The notes under the pieces: generated by a model
What the model was told of the DNA's origin: nothing
The model's database searches: none
What the model saw: only the letters and a program-made list of their open reading frames with translations
In this document: positions 1 through 24,372 of the stretch, piece by piece
How the letters are laid out: every line of letters starts with the position of its first letter
Position numbering within the stretch: position 1 is the first letter of the stretch
Position numbers and translations under genes: made by a program
Assembly: GCA_051294375.1 (NCBI GenBank)
Contig: CM119266.1
Span: forward strand, 13,332,735-13,396,734
Reading direction: 5' to 3'
Length of the DNA stretch: 64,000 bases
DNA from: Paraspadella gotoi
Taxonomy: Eukaryota; Chaetognatha

Positions 1-137
1 ATCATTACACAACAATGACAATAGCAAATGACTTCAAGAACTACAACAAAAACAAAAATAACAAATAACGACAACAAAAACGAAAAAAACGAACAACAGC
101 AGCATCAGCAGCATCAGCAGCAGCAAGAGCAGCCCAC

Positions 138-1559
138 CTGCAGAACTCCTCGACGCAGAGGCAGCCGTCGAAGTCGAGGTCGAACTCTTGCGGCGCCGAC
201 GGCGGAAGGAGGTAAGTTTGACCGGAAGATTCGAACCCGTGACCGCTGTAGGCGAAGAAGGCGTAGCACTGCGGCGACAACGCCTCCACGAAGGCGTGCA
301 TCGCCGCCCGCATCTCCGCCAGATCGAGGTCCATGAGGGACACCACCTGGAGGAGAGAGAGGAAGAGACGAAATGAATAATAATTCGAATTTCCGTCACA
401 ATTCTATTCAACAACGAAAATAATGATAAACATGATGAAAATTCTATTTCGTTTATTTGTTTAATAGTTAGCGAGCTATCTATTAGATAGATGGATAGAT
501 AGAAGATTGATTGATAGATACATGGATTGATTTACTGAAAGTTTACTATTTTCAGTCATTGTTTTACATGACAGATAGTTTCTTGATGGATCGATAGACC
601 AGCTCCACCTCGGAATCTTCCTACCAGGATTGACGTTTCCCTTCTCACCCTCGGTCCTCACCTCGAAACCGAGTTGATTCCTCAACACTTCCGTCAACTT
701 CCTCATATCGTTCTCGACTCCCGTCAGTTTGTCCAGATGGTCGTAGTCTCCGTTGCCGATGAGGAGGGCCACTTTCCCGTGGGCCCATAACGCGCCTGAG
801 GAGGGAGTTGATAATTAGGATCTTGAGAAGGTCGTAATCCTGTTTTGGAACCCAAATTTACAATGAATCATTGATAATTTAAGTACGGATATTTTCTTTT
901 TGACTATTTTTTTTTTTTCAGAACGTAAGTGTCATCCTTTTTTGTTGTTGTCGTCGTTGAGAATGTCGTTGAGGCGCGTCGGAGACAATATTGTGGACAA
1001 TCTCAAAGACTTTAAACTTACCGATGTATATTATTATTAATCATTGTCTATTTGATTCGTGTCTATTTATATTATTGTTTCCCCTTCCAGCCCTGCGCGC
1101 ATCGTGCGTTTATTTCGTCGTCGTCGTCGTTGTTGTTGTCGATTGACGCCACGAGCAAGCTCCTCCAAGTTACCCGTTGCGGCTGGATTGACTTTGAGCC
1201 GATACTTCGTTGGAGAGAGTCTCGCCGAAGACGTTGGAGACGCAGCACTGGTACTTCCCCTGATCCTTCGTCTGAGCGCGTTGGATTTCAAGAAGATTGG
1301 ATTCTTCCCCTTTTGATAAAAAAAATTAATTTTTGGATTTAGAATACTCTCATTAATATTCTAATTAACTACTAACTACCAACCCATTAACCTTTGAGCG
1401 TTTTGCCATCCTTGTGCCATCTGAAAGAGAGTGGACCCAATCCATCGGCGACGCACTTGAGTGGCGAGGCCGTTGACGCTGACGCTAGATCCGAAGGCTG
1501 CTCCACCACCGTCGGGGTGGGCGAATTGGGATATGGGATTCCTGGATGTGGACGGGAGG
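138..1559 (-). CDS. MALT1: Paracaspase of the MALT1 type, partial (Ig-like domain plus start of the caspase-like domain)
   Basis: Seen: four minus-strand exons, 1392-1559, 1174-1309, 662-795 and 138-346, each with GT-AG borders. The first two make one Ig-like domain (cysteine in LKCVADG, tryptophan in FRWHKDG, then DQGKYQCCVSN). The third has the N-terminal caspase-fold strand and helix (KVALLIGNGDYDHLDKL). The fourth has SLMDLDLAEM, the catalytic histidine motif YSGHG, then TYLLPPSAP and CLCVEEF. Known: in MALT1 this order (Ig, paracaspase) gives an arginine-specific cysteine protease and scaffold in CARD/BCL10 NF-kB signalling. The catalytic cysteine should lie in the next exon, outside the window. 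Phases fit from exon 1 to 2 and from 3 to 4. They do not fit between 1174 and 795, so a linker exon is probably missed. No death domain is visible upstream; LRR exons are there instead. MALT1 assignment is good, gene borders are open. Confidence 0.8.
347..661 (-). other. Intron inside the paracaspase domain
   Basis: Phase-0 intron between the exon ending LGFE and the exon starting VVSLMD. It is AT-rich with a short GATA-type repeat (about 475-530). Nothing else is seen in it. Confidence 0.6.
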
Positions 1560-1689
1560 CTGGGAGAATTTGAATAAGGTAATTAATTCAACAAATAGAC
1601 GGTACATTCAATAGATATAAGGAAATTATTAAATAAGGGAAATTATAAAACCTAAACTCGAAAGTCATGAAAAAGCTTAAAACAATCAT

Positions 1690-1960
1690 ACTGTGGCGAA
1701 TCCTAAATTCGCCTCCCGTATAGCTTGGTGAAACTCAGCTCGTCCCATTGGCTTGGACAGCTAAGTACTCGTTCACCAACCGTGAGTTCCGGGTTCAATC
1801 CCATCACGGTCACGCTGGTTAAAGTGTGATGGTGTCGGCATAAACACTCCAGTGGTCACTGCAGGTCCAAAGCCCTGAGCGCCAGCTGTCGGGAGATGCC
1901 TCACACCCCAGGCATCACGCATGTCCCTCCGTTGCCATAATACAAAGAATCTTGACAACC
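1690..1960 (+). mobile_element. tRNA-derived SINE, copy 1
   Basis: Seen: an RNA polymerase III B-box-like stretch (GGGTTCAATCC, about 1791-1801) preceded by an A-box-like stretch (about 1750-1765). The block aligns over some 200 bp with 25,860-26,080: shared stretches include GGGTTCAATCCC, GGCATAAAC/GGTATAAAC, CCCCAGG(C/T)ATCAC and CCGTTGCCATA. Inference: a SINE inserted in the intron between the LRR exons and the Ig exons. Its sequence overlaps the intronic end of the reading frame that leaves the last LRR exon. Confidence 0.7.
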
Positions 1961-1974
1961 GTCAGCTTTCTTAC

Positions 1975-3550
1975 CATCTCCAAATGCAATTGAGTGCGCG
2001 TAAAGTTTGGCGACGATGAAGCCTCCACTGGGTAAGGGGTAATGGGCGCGGAGTTGGCGTCGGAGAAATTGGCGGAGTAGACGAGGGATTCCAACTTCTC
2101 AAGGTCGATTCCGTCGATGACGCAATCCGACTTTTGACCCAAATACTGTTGGGACATCAAGCAATTTTCGGCGCTCGTTCTGGTGGAAAAAATAGAATGT
2201 ATAAAAATGTAGTAGCAAATGATCATTTGTCAAAAAATGCTGTAAAAACTGTTTTTAAGGTTGTAACCATGGTCTCTGCATTTTTTGCCTTCTTGCCCTT
2301 TTGAGAGACTTTGGAAATAAATAAAGTAAAAATAATAAGAATGTTAAAAAAAATTGTGTCGTCTTTATTACTAGCTCCTGTAATAACTGACGAATCTATT
2401 TAGCCTAATATATTAAAAGAGGATTGAGTATTCACTATGGTTATATAAAGTAACGTAAAACAAAAAGAAATAAAACGGGAGAGAATTACAAATTGTTACT
2501 CGGCCAAAATCACGACTGAAGAATGACAAGCGATCGAGAACTAAAAAGCGTTTTGTTTACAATTCAGCGAAGGCCAATGCTTTTGTAAATAGTAAAGAAC
2601 GAGGCCGAAACGAGAACAACAACTCTTTAATATTCTGACAATTGTTTTATGAAATTGAAATAGATACCAGAAAAAATTGAAAGTGATTGTAATTAAGAAT
2701 AAAGAAAGAAAAAAAGAAAGAAACATTGAAAGAAAGGATCAAATATCAAAGAAAGAAAGAAAGAAATGAAGAAAGAAATAAAGAAAGAAAGACAGACATA
2801 AATAAAGAAAAAAAATAAAGAAATAAATTAAAAAAATAAAGAAAGAAATAAAGAAATAACTAAAAAAAAAAAGAAATAAATAAAGAAATCAAACAATCAA
2901 TCAATCAATAGAAAATTTTCACGAACTAACCGATCAGAGCAGAGCGGGTTCTCCTTCAAATCGAGCAACATCAGCGCGGGAAAGTCTCTCTTGGCGAAGA
3001 CGAGATTCTCAATGAGATTTTCCGTGATGAAGAGGTGAGTGAGAAGCGGCAGCGCCCTCACCGACGCCGGCACCTCCGTCAACCGGTTGCGGCAGAGACC
3101 CAACTTTTTGAGGAACTGGAAACGAGAGAGATCCGGCGCCGCGCGCAGAGAGTTTGTGCAAAGGGAAAGAAGAGAAAGTTGGGCGAGGCTCTCGTGGGCG
3201 AGACCGTTAGCCAACTCCTCCTGGACGACGTCGTCCACTTCTCCCGTCTCGTCCACCAGGAGGCAGCAGTTGAGCCAGAGTTCACGCACCTCGAGCGGCG
3301 ACGACCTCGACTGCTCCAGTTCGGAGAAGGAGTCGAAGAGTTTGGAGATGTGGCCGCGGGAATAGCTCCACTTGAGGACTCCTTCCTCGTCTAAAGTGAA
3401 AGATGGGGGAAGTTTAAATGAAATAATTGATCATTTGAATAATGGGACAATAGAAACAGTAGAGAACCAATTGCTAAATTAATAACAAAATGACGTCGGT
3501 GATTATTTTTTATTTAGCCGGCGACGAGAACAAAAATACTAATACATCCT

Positions 3551-3593
<43 letters not shown>

Positions 3594-4685
3594 TTCTCTG
3601 TCTTTCTCTCTCTCTCTTTTTTACAAAACCTGGTTCGACGGCGCAAAAATTCATAATCTCCTGCTCCAGCCATCGCTCCAACGCCTGACCCATTTTCTTT
3701 ATCTTTGGTCTTCCCTTCAAATCGAGAGTCAAATGAGTCAAATCTTTGAAGGAACAAATGACGCGCGGAAATTGCGCCAAATCGCAGCCGACGAGTTTTA
3801 AAGTTTTGATCTTGCGCAAAGTTCGTATTTTGTCCGGCAACTGGGATGAAAGAGGAAGACGTTGACCTCTTTAAAGATTCGTTGAGTTGTTGGAGGATTA
3901 CCTAAACATAAATCTCGATATGTATCAGTTATCACGATACCTGTTCCAACTTTGTGTTCGTCAGATCGAGATGTTCCAAGTTTTTCATGTGGACGATGTG
4001 GTTGACAAAGTCGGGATCCAACTTGTTGTTCGCCAGATTCAAGGAGGTTAAATTTGAGAAGGCGTTCTCTTGCGAGTCGAAGGGGGCGTGGCAAATCCTG
4101 TAAGAAAAGAAAACAGTTCGTTGGCGTTAAAAAAAAATATGTTTTTTCTGGTCTCTCCCGCATAGAATTTCGTTTTTTGAATGTTATTTCTGTGCCCCAC
4201 TAAAAGTATCAAATTTTTTTTTTCGATACTCTCTTTCTTAAAGTCAATCTGTACGACAGTACAGTTCGTTGTTTTGTTTATCCAACGAGGATGTTTAAGA
4301 AAAATTAAGAAAGTTTACGCTATGTTGATCGGTCTTTAAAATTAACAATAAAAACACGACTTTAATTCAACATTGTGGGCAGTCCTCGTGCCCTCGTCCT
4401 GTCAAAGAGATATGCTTCGCCTCACTTGTTCCCCGAGAGATCCAAGTCTTTGAGGGAGGACGAAACTTTAAGACTCCGCAACTTCTCGTCGTCGACTTCG
4501 TTGGCGGAGAGATCGAGGCTCCGCAGCGTCGCAAAGTCGACGAGCGATTCCAGCGCCGCAGCCTCCAACCGATTGTTCTGCGCGACAAGCATCTCCACCT
4601 TCTTCTCGTCGAAGGGTCGATTGTGGGCGTCGACTCGCGGGAGAGTCGCGGCGTTCTCGGCGCCGAGGTAGACGGTTCGCGCCAT
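1975..4685 (-). CDS. Leucine-rich repeat protein (or LRR N-terminus of the paracaspase gene)
   Basis: Seen: five exons with matching phases: 4426-4685 (start ATG at 4685, MARTVYLGAEN), 3941-4097, 3630-3840, 2931-3390 and 1975-2179. LRR signatures run throughout: LRSLDLSANEVDDEKL, LKDLDLSGNK, LTSLNLANNKLDPDF, LEHLDLTNTKLEQ, LGLCRNRLTEVP, LLDLKENPLC. The last exon carries a cap-like segment (ENCLMSQQYLG, CVIDGIDLEKLESL) and ends at a good donor (ATG|GTAAGA), so the frame continues. No signal peptide or membrane segment is seen, so it is probably cytoplasmic. The next exon downstream on this strand is the Ig exon at 1559, whose phase (1) does not match this donor (0). Either a small exon is missing, a base is wrong, or the genes are separate. 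I do not recognise a specific LRR family. Confidence 0.75.
3546..3617. repeat. CT-rich microsatellite
   Basis: Interrupted (CT)n with TTTCTC units, in the intron between LRR exons 3 and 4. On the minus strand it reads as GA repeats right after the splice donor at 3629. Confidence 0.9.
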
Positions 4686-4982
4686 TTGGAGAAGGGGGAG
4701 CGGGGAGGAAGGGCTCGAGATGGTTGCCGACTATTTAAATAAGGATTTTTTTTTGTGCTTTTTTAATGATGAATTGACGATTTTCATTTTTGAAGTTTTA
4801 TTTTTAATTGGATATTCGCCAAGTTTCGGGTTCCTCGCGAACTTCAATTAAAAGTTTCAAGTTTCAATGAAAACTAATTCATCGATAAATAAAAACTTGT
4901 AGTTTCGTTATCACTAAAAAGAAACATGAAAATGCGAATCGACAAAGGTTGCTCGTGACGATTCGTGAATCTGAATGGCTGA

Positions 4983-5015
<33 letters not shown>

Positions 5016-6457
5016 TGAATGTTTCGAGTAGAAAGGGAGACGCAATAAAATAAAGAAAATAGAAGACGAAACTCGTGATCGAATTTTTTATTTCGTAAAA
5101 AAAAGAACCGCAAATATTAACTCAAAACGGGAACTTGATGGTCGTGACGTCATGTGAATGTGTGTAAGAGAGAGAGAGAGAGTCTTCTTTTTGTAATCTT
5201 GTCGGTATAAATTTCTTGTTAGAAGTTTCGAGACGAGGTTTCAAAAACGAATCTAGTTCCGTGTTTCACCTTAAAAAAAAACAAAAAACAACGACCACGA
5301 TGACGACATATATTTAATTTAAATTTTAAATCGATTGCTAAGACGACGATAACAATAAATAAGACGACGTCGAAAGGAAACTTTTAAGTCACACGACTAT
5401 GATTGTCATGGTGATTATACTTTTACAATTTTACTTAGAGGTTAAAGTCGCGGAATATGACGCTTTTTAAGTACGAAACTCCAAAAAATAAAAATAGTAC
5501 TCTTCTATTCCTAATAATAAATAAAATATTAAATAAAATAATGCTTAATTTGTGTTGTTTCAATATTTATTTGCAAATCGAATGTCACGTATTTCGAACA
5601 GGATGAGACTTGAGTTATGTTGATATTAAACCGAATTCCGACAAATCTAATGCAGTCATCCATGAAAAAAAATTGTCTCCGATCTCTCTTGATTGTACGA
5701 AGTTCAACGAATCTGTATTTGAGTTTCATTCTTAACTGTTTACCGAAAGAAATCTAGTTTTAACCGGTTTTAAACTGCAAGAAAGGATTGAGATGTCTGA
5801 CTCGTTACGTCTTTTGTTTCGCTATCTCGCAACTTTCGTCGTTGTTCGTCGCGTCATCTTTAGTAGAGGTAAGAGTTGTGAAGTCTTTTGTTTTACTTTA
5901 TGAAAGTATAAGTTTTAAATTACACGAATAACATTGTTAACAGAAGTAGAACAACTATTTAGTCAATAAATAACTTTCTCCAAGACCATTCCAGAAAAAA
6001 CCGACCTTTTTGTTTGAAACTAACTTTCCTCTTTGCCCTAGTGAGTAGTTGCATCAGCTAAGCTTTAGATAAATAGGGGTCAGCAGGTTTAGAATGAATT
6101 TCAAGTTGATAAATATATGGAATATATAAATATATAAATATATATATAAAAATATGGAAAAAATAATCTTCCTTTTGTATGAAAAGCATTTTGTTGTCGA
6201 ATTGTTTTAATTTTGTAATATTAAATTAAAGGAATGTACTTACTTTTTGTATTTTTCATTTAATATTAAAAAAAACTATCAAAAGTAATCTTCGATAAAG
6301 GAGTCAGAGGTGAGTTTAAAAGACGAAAGAAAAAACAGCCGAAGAAATTCGCGGTAATCGTCCATATTATCGACAAAAGAAACTTTAACCGCTCGACCGT
6401 GAGGTTTTTATCAATGTTTTCGTACTTTTTTTTTAATATAAATTAATTTCCTTCGAA
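4686..6457. other. Divergent intergenic region, candidate shared promoter
   Basis: About 1.8 kb between the minus-strand LRR start and the plus-strand coiled-coil gene. It is AT-rich, with a (CGT)n run at about 4984-5013, a short GA run near 5168 and TATA-like AT repeats at 6118-6150. A possible non-coding or alternative first exon lies at 5793-5868: it has an ATG and ends at a near-perfect donor, GTAGAG|GTAAGAG. Nothing further is recognised. Confidence 0.45.
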
Positions 6458-9400
6458 ATGTCCAACACGGGACCGCCCGACGGTGGCGCAAACCGAAAAG
6501 TACGATTGTGACGATACATATATTTCCAGGAAATGACGGTATTTGTTTGACTTTTGTCTTTTGTTTTTTTCAGTCTCGTCGAAGTAAGGAATCGATGCAT
6601 ATCTTTCTTTCCAAAGTGAGTTTCAATCAAAAGCCGAATTAAAGTAAACCATATCCTTTGAAATTCATACCAAATTGAAGACTATCAGTCATTTATTTCA
6701 CGATTTTTAAACAAACCTTTTCGAATTGTTAATGGTGTCGTGTCGTGGCAGGTCAGCGCTTCGTTGCAAGAACTATTGGACAAGGAACAGCTGGAGGAAC
6801 GCGCGGCGAGAGAGAACGGACGGACGGACGGACGGACCGACGGAGGGACGGACGCGAGGCCGCCGAGAGAGGATCATTCGTTATTGGTGCGGAGTTTGGA
6901 ACTTTGGACTATGATTTTTTTTCCCTTTTTATTTTAAGGAAGAAGAAATAGAAAGAGTGAAGGAATCCTAGCCCAGAAAAAAAAAGAAGATAAAACTCAT
7001 TTGGTGAACATAGTCAACCCTTTCTCTCTCTCTCTCTCAATCTCTCTATCCCCCTCTCCCTCTCTTTCTCTCCTTATGGTGGCTCCTGCCTAGCTTTTCT
7101 CTACATATCACACACAACAGTCATAATTTTCGTTATTATTAATACTAATTAATCATTATTATTTACAAATTATACATATTAAGAAGGTTCTTCACAGTGG
7201 AATACATTCTGCTTAGACACGCTGATTCAATTCCTTGAGTTCCCAAAATCATTTGTCCGCAGGCCGGTTATAGTCCGAGACAATTTTTCAACCCTCAGAC
7301 TCGGGTTGTTCCGTCCAGTCGGTCATCTCACTTTTTTGTTCGTTTTAGGTTCGGTTTGGGGAATCGACCAATTCCAACTATGCGCCCTCAGATTCGGTGA
7401 GATTTTTCCCATTTTTAGTTGCGCTGAGAGTACTCGCGGAGCAACTCTATAAGTTACTTTTCGGTCTTCCGATCGGTATGTCTGTCAGTCGCTCTGTCCC
7501 ACTTATGTTAAGAAAGCTCAAAACTCGCCTATACTAGGTTGCTCATTTGTTATGACTGGAACAAACCTGAAATCTAAGGGACTTTCTTTATTTTTTTAGT
7601 TGCGCCGCGAGTACTCGCGGAGCTCGAGTCACTTTTCGGTCGGTCTGTCAGTCTGTCTGTCTGTTGGTCGGTATATCTGTCCGTCTTTTACTCGTGTCAT
7701 GTCATATCATGTGATCAAAGAAAAATATACGTGAAAATAAAGTCACTGCGGCGCAACACATTGGACGGAATCAACGTTCTTTTTTTTTCTTTTTTTCTTT
7801 TTTTTTTCTTTTTTCTTTTCTTCCTTCTTTCAGTTTTAAATAAATATTTTTTCTCTATATATCTCTCGCTCTCACTACGTCTGCCCCTATCTTTTCCTTT
7901 CCCTCTCTTCCTCTCTCCCTCTTCGACGTTTCAGGCGAGGTCTTCGACTCAAGCTTTTCAATCTTCCGAAAATGCGCTCGGTGAGTTCAATTCAATTCAA
8001 TTCAATTCAATTCAATTCAATTCGTCAAGGAGAGATGTAGTTCTCGTCGTTGTTTTGGAATTCCTCCCGATCTGGTATTTGCCGTGTGTCGCAATGGTAC
8101 TGTCTCTTAATAAAGGCTTACTGCTCCTATTCCAATTCGAAAAAAAGTTGAATTCATTATCGTGAATATGCGTGCGAGTATATATCATTTTATAGGATAC
8201 TTAGATTTTGAAAATTTAACGAATAAAACTCCTGTAAAGTATATGTTTTTTTATTATTTAATAAACATTTTTTATAATATTGATTAAATAATGTTTTAAA
8301 TCGTTTTCTTAGATGCAGCACAGTAAGGAACAATCTTATATTTTAAGCTACAGAGCTTTTATTATGCAGTATTCATTATTTTTAAAATTATCTACTTATC
8401 TCATTCATATTACTTTTTTAATTGATTTAATAATAATTTATTAAATAATTAGCAGCCATTAAAATATAAAACATAATCTAAAAATTGCAAAAGTGAAAGA
8501 CGAGGACTCCGTTAAATTGAATGTTTTGCTAAGAAAGATTTATAAAAATTGAATTCGAAATATAGTATCATAAATGGTAAGAACTTCTCTTTGACATCGT
8601 TTTTTTTCAGAAATGAGATTTAACAATACCGTTCTTCACGATATGTAAAAGTTAACGGACAGTACCATTGGGACACTCTGTAAAATAATTGTAAAACGCT
8701 CGTTTAGATTTTATTTATGGGTATGCAAGTCACTAAAGCATAAAGGCGACGACGACGACGACGATAAAAGGGTGTACTTCGTTTAGGCGATGACGAAGAT
8801 TCCTCCATAGATGTCGCTGTTCCGAGAAACGTCAACCAAATCGATAATTCGGCGCCGAGAGGTGAGTTACGACGGCGACACAGACGACGAAGGAAATGAC
8901 GACGACGAATACGGTGACCGATGAAAGACATTGGCCAACTCAATGTAGCTGACGGTTTTAAAAATTTGGTTGGGATGGATGGTAAAGTAAGAGAACACTC
9001 GGGGAAATATTATAAGACGCGATGTATATAGTAAGGCGGGCCAAAATTTTACATTTTTTCAAAATATGAAACAGTCTGCAATAAAAGTCTTTGTCCTTTT
9101 ACAACCAAATTGACTTATGATGTTAGATTTCGATGAAATTCATTTTCCTCATGCATGGAAGCATTTTGATATTTAACAATATTTAAAAAAATCCTTTAAA
9201 ATTTTTTGAGGATATTTAATTTTTTTTTAAATATATTCTGTTAAAGATTAAAAAGTTAGATAATGGTTGGTATTACAATTTTTAAAAATTTTAATGATAA
9301 ATGGGTTAAAATTGGAAAAAAATCTTAAATAAACAATATCATCGTCAACATTCAGTAAATTTGATAGTAGTTAAAAATAGATGTACATACGCTCGATTCC

Positions 9401-9612
9401 GTTTTTTATCAATATTTTTTATATTCATGGTTGGATTTACTTAAAACATAACATGAACAAAATTGCCTTTATTCTACATTTACAACATCTTCCGCGAAAT
9501 ATTTTGAAAATTTTGTCCAAGGTTGAGGTTTTATTGTACATAACATCGACGAACAACAAACAACAACAACAACAACAACAACAAACACAAACAAACAACA
9601 ACAAACAACAAC

Positions 9613-9643
<31 letters not shown>

Positions 9644-10165
9644 ACAACAACACACAACAACAACAACAACAACAACAACACAAACCAACAACAACAAACA
9701 ACAACAAGAAGAAGAAGAAGAAGAAGAAGAAGAAGAAGAGTCATAGCTCAATCGCAACGTGCGCAATCGAAGCTTGAGGAGGAAAAGGATGGCCGAGGAG
9801 AGTAGGAAGAGGAGGAGCTTGCTAATTGCTTGATAATTAGAAATAATGTCTTGACTCTGTAAATTGCTTATTTAAAATTTTTTTCCGTCGTAAGGTTGCT
9901 GTCGATGTACCTGCTTGTATTCATCCGTATTCCGTATCATAATTCGATGTGAAAAAAAAAAAACACTTAAAAAAAATAAACAACTCGTCCCTTTCAGAAC
10001 GTTCAGAACGTTCGACATCGGGAGAAAAAGAGAGCAAGGATCGGCGGCGTTTGTTGTCCACGACCGGGCCTTTATCAGATGGCGCTTCGGACACGATGGA
10101 TTCCACTATTCCGCTGCAATCGAAACCTGCGATCGGACTTAGTGTCCAGACGGATGTTGGGGATG
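6458..10165 (+). CDS. Probable 5' exons of the large coiled-coil protein gene
   Basis: Candidate exons: 6458-6499 (ATG, MSNTGPPDGG, donor AAA|GTACGA), 6752-6886 (VSASLQELLDKEQ, charged), 7935-7980 and 9998-10165 (RSERSTSGEKESKD, SKPAIGLSVQTDVGD). Their phases chain as 0-0-0-1-1. A further exon-like block at 8787-8862 has a good acceptor and donor and would encode an acidic peptide (DDEDSSIDVA), but needs one T fewer at GTTT (819-822 of the 8 kb line) to stay open. The 9998-10165 exon ends in phase 1 while the next exon at 11060 needs phase 0, so an exon is missing or one G in a GGGG run is spurious. The start codon and the link to the downstream gene are inference. Confidence 0.45.
7412..7690 (+). 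repeat. Two direct copies of a dispersed element with a palindromic core
   Basis: Copies at 7412-7502 and 7593-7690 share TTTTTAGTTGCGC, GAGTACTCGCGGAGC, a CACTTTTCGGTC-type stretch and runs of GTCTGTC. In the second copy the core CGCGAGTACTCGCG is a perfect 14-bp palindrome. A third, inverted copy of the core lies at 25,221-25,254. This sits in an intron between candidate exons. Confidence 0.7.
9553..9740. repeat. CAA/AAC microsatellite followed by GAA run
   Basis: Imperfect (CAA)n from about 9553 to 9700, then (GAA)n at about 9705-9740. Open frames across it are homopolymer artefacts (poly-Gln, poly-Asn, poly-Ser). Confidence 0.9.
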
Positions 10166-11059
10166 GTGAGTTACTGACGACGACGACGACGACGAAGACG
10201 TCCACGACGACGACGACGAAAACGAGTACGAAGACGACGACGACGACCAAGTGATACGATCCACTCCGAGTCAGTTCGCGCATGACACCAAAAAAAAAAA
10301 TCTTTACTATACTTTAAATATTTATTATATTATTTATATTATTTATTATCTTATAATATGTTATATTATTTAGATTATTATTATTTATTATATTATTTAA
10401 TATATATAATTCATAAGTATATCATTGGTTGGAAAACTATTGAACGTTTTTTATGTATAAGTTTCATTTCGTGTTTAATTCATTTACTATTCTATGTTTA
10501 ATATTTTATCTAACACAGTAAAATTAGCGAAATAAGACCATTTTAGGCGTGTTCTTGATTGCATTTAAAAACAATTTTACATCATAAGAAATCCCTATTA
10601 ATGGTCTAATCAATGGCGTATCTTGATTATGGTAATGTTTAAAAATTTTTGAGTAATAATTTCTTATTTATTTTTTTATTTGTAAATCTTAAGTTTTCTT
10701 TATACAATTCGTTCAATTAGTAAAAAATGATGTCCTGAGCATGTTTTTGACAGTCTTGGATAATTGTTTTATATCGTAAGGATTCCCAGTTAATGCTTCA
10801 TTTAATTTTAAGTAATTAATGAATAATTAATTTTAAATAATTTTCTTTTTTTAAAAGATTTGATCGTTTCGCGAAATCATGAGAAAAAAGGCTCCGTGTT
10901 CACTGAAGAGAATCGGTTCTCTTCGATCAAAGTAGGGATAAAAAGAGAGAGAGAGAGATTAGCGGGTTGGGGGGCGGTGGAGGGCGTGGATAGCGTTGCT
11001 AACAAACAACGCGCGTATATTTCGAAATATTTGTAATGATATTCAATTTTTTTTTAAAG
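10166..11059. other. AT-rich intron sequence
   Basis: Starts with a short CGA/CGT run continuing from the exon border, then AT-rich sequence with TTTATT/TAATAT repeats at about 10,310-10,400. A missing exon may hide near 10,860-10,950, but I cannot define it. Confidence 0.4.
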
Positions 11060-24139
<13,080 letters not shown>

Positions 24140-24303
24140 AGCTCTCTACGCGCGGCGGTGAGTGGACAAAAGAACAATCCCTTTCTGAAGCAACTAAAAA
24201 GTTTTATTCGTTTTCTCCAGCTAATTGACTATGAAGAAGCTATATAACGAAGACAAGTGAGAAGCAGACCGAAGATCCTTTTATGCTATTGTGTTTTTAA
24301 TAA

Positions 24304-24309
24304 TTTATT
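24304..24309 (-). terminator. Polyadenylation signal AATAAA for the minus-strand membrane protein gene
   Basis: AATAAA on the minus strand, 63-69 bases past the TAA stop at 24,373. The plus-strand coiled-coil gene stops at 24,139, so the two genes are tail to tail with 3' ends probably overlapping here. No canonical AATAAA is seen for the plus gene, only GATAAA near 24,313. Confidence 0.6.
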
Positions 24310-24372
24310 TACGATAAATACATACTTTGTCAAATATATGATACAGTTAAACTTAATCGTCGAACGTAAGCC

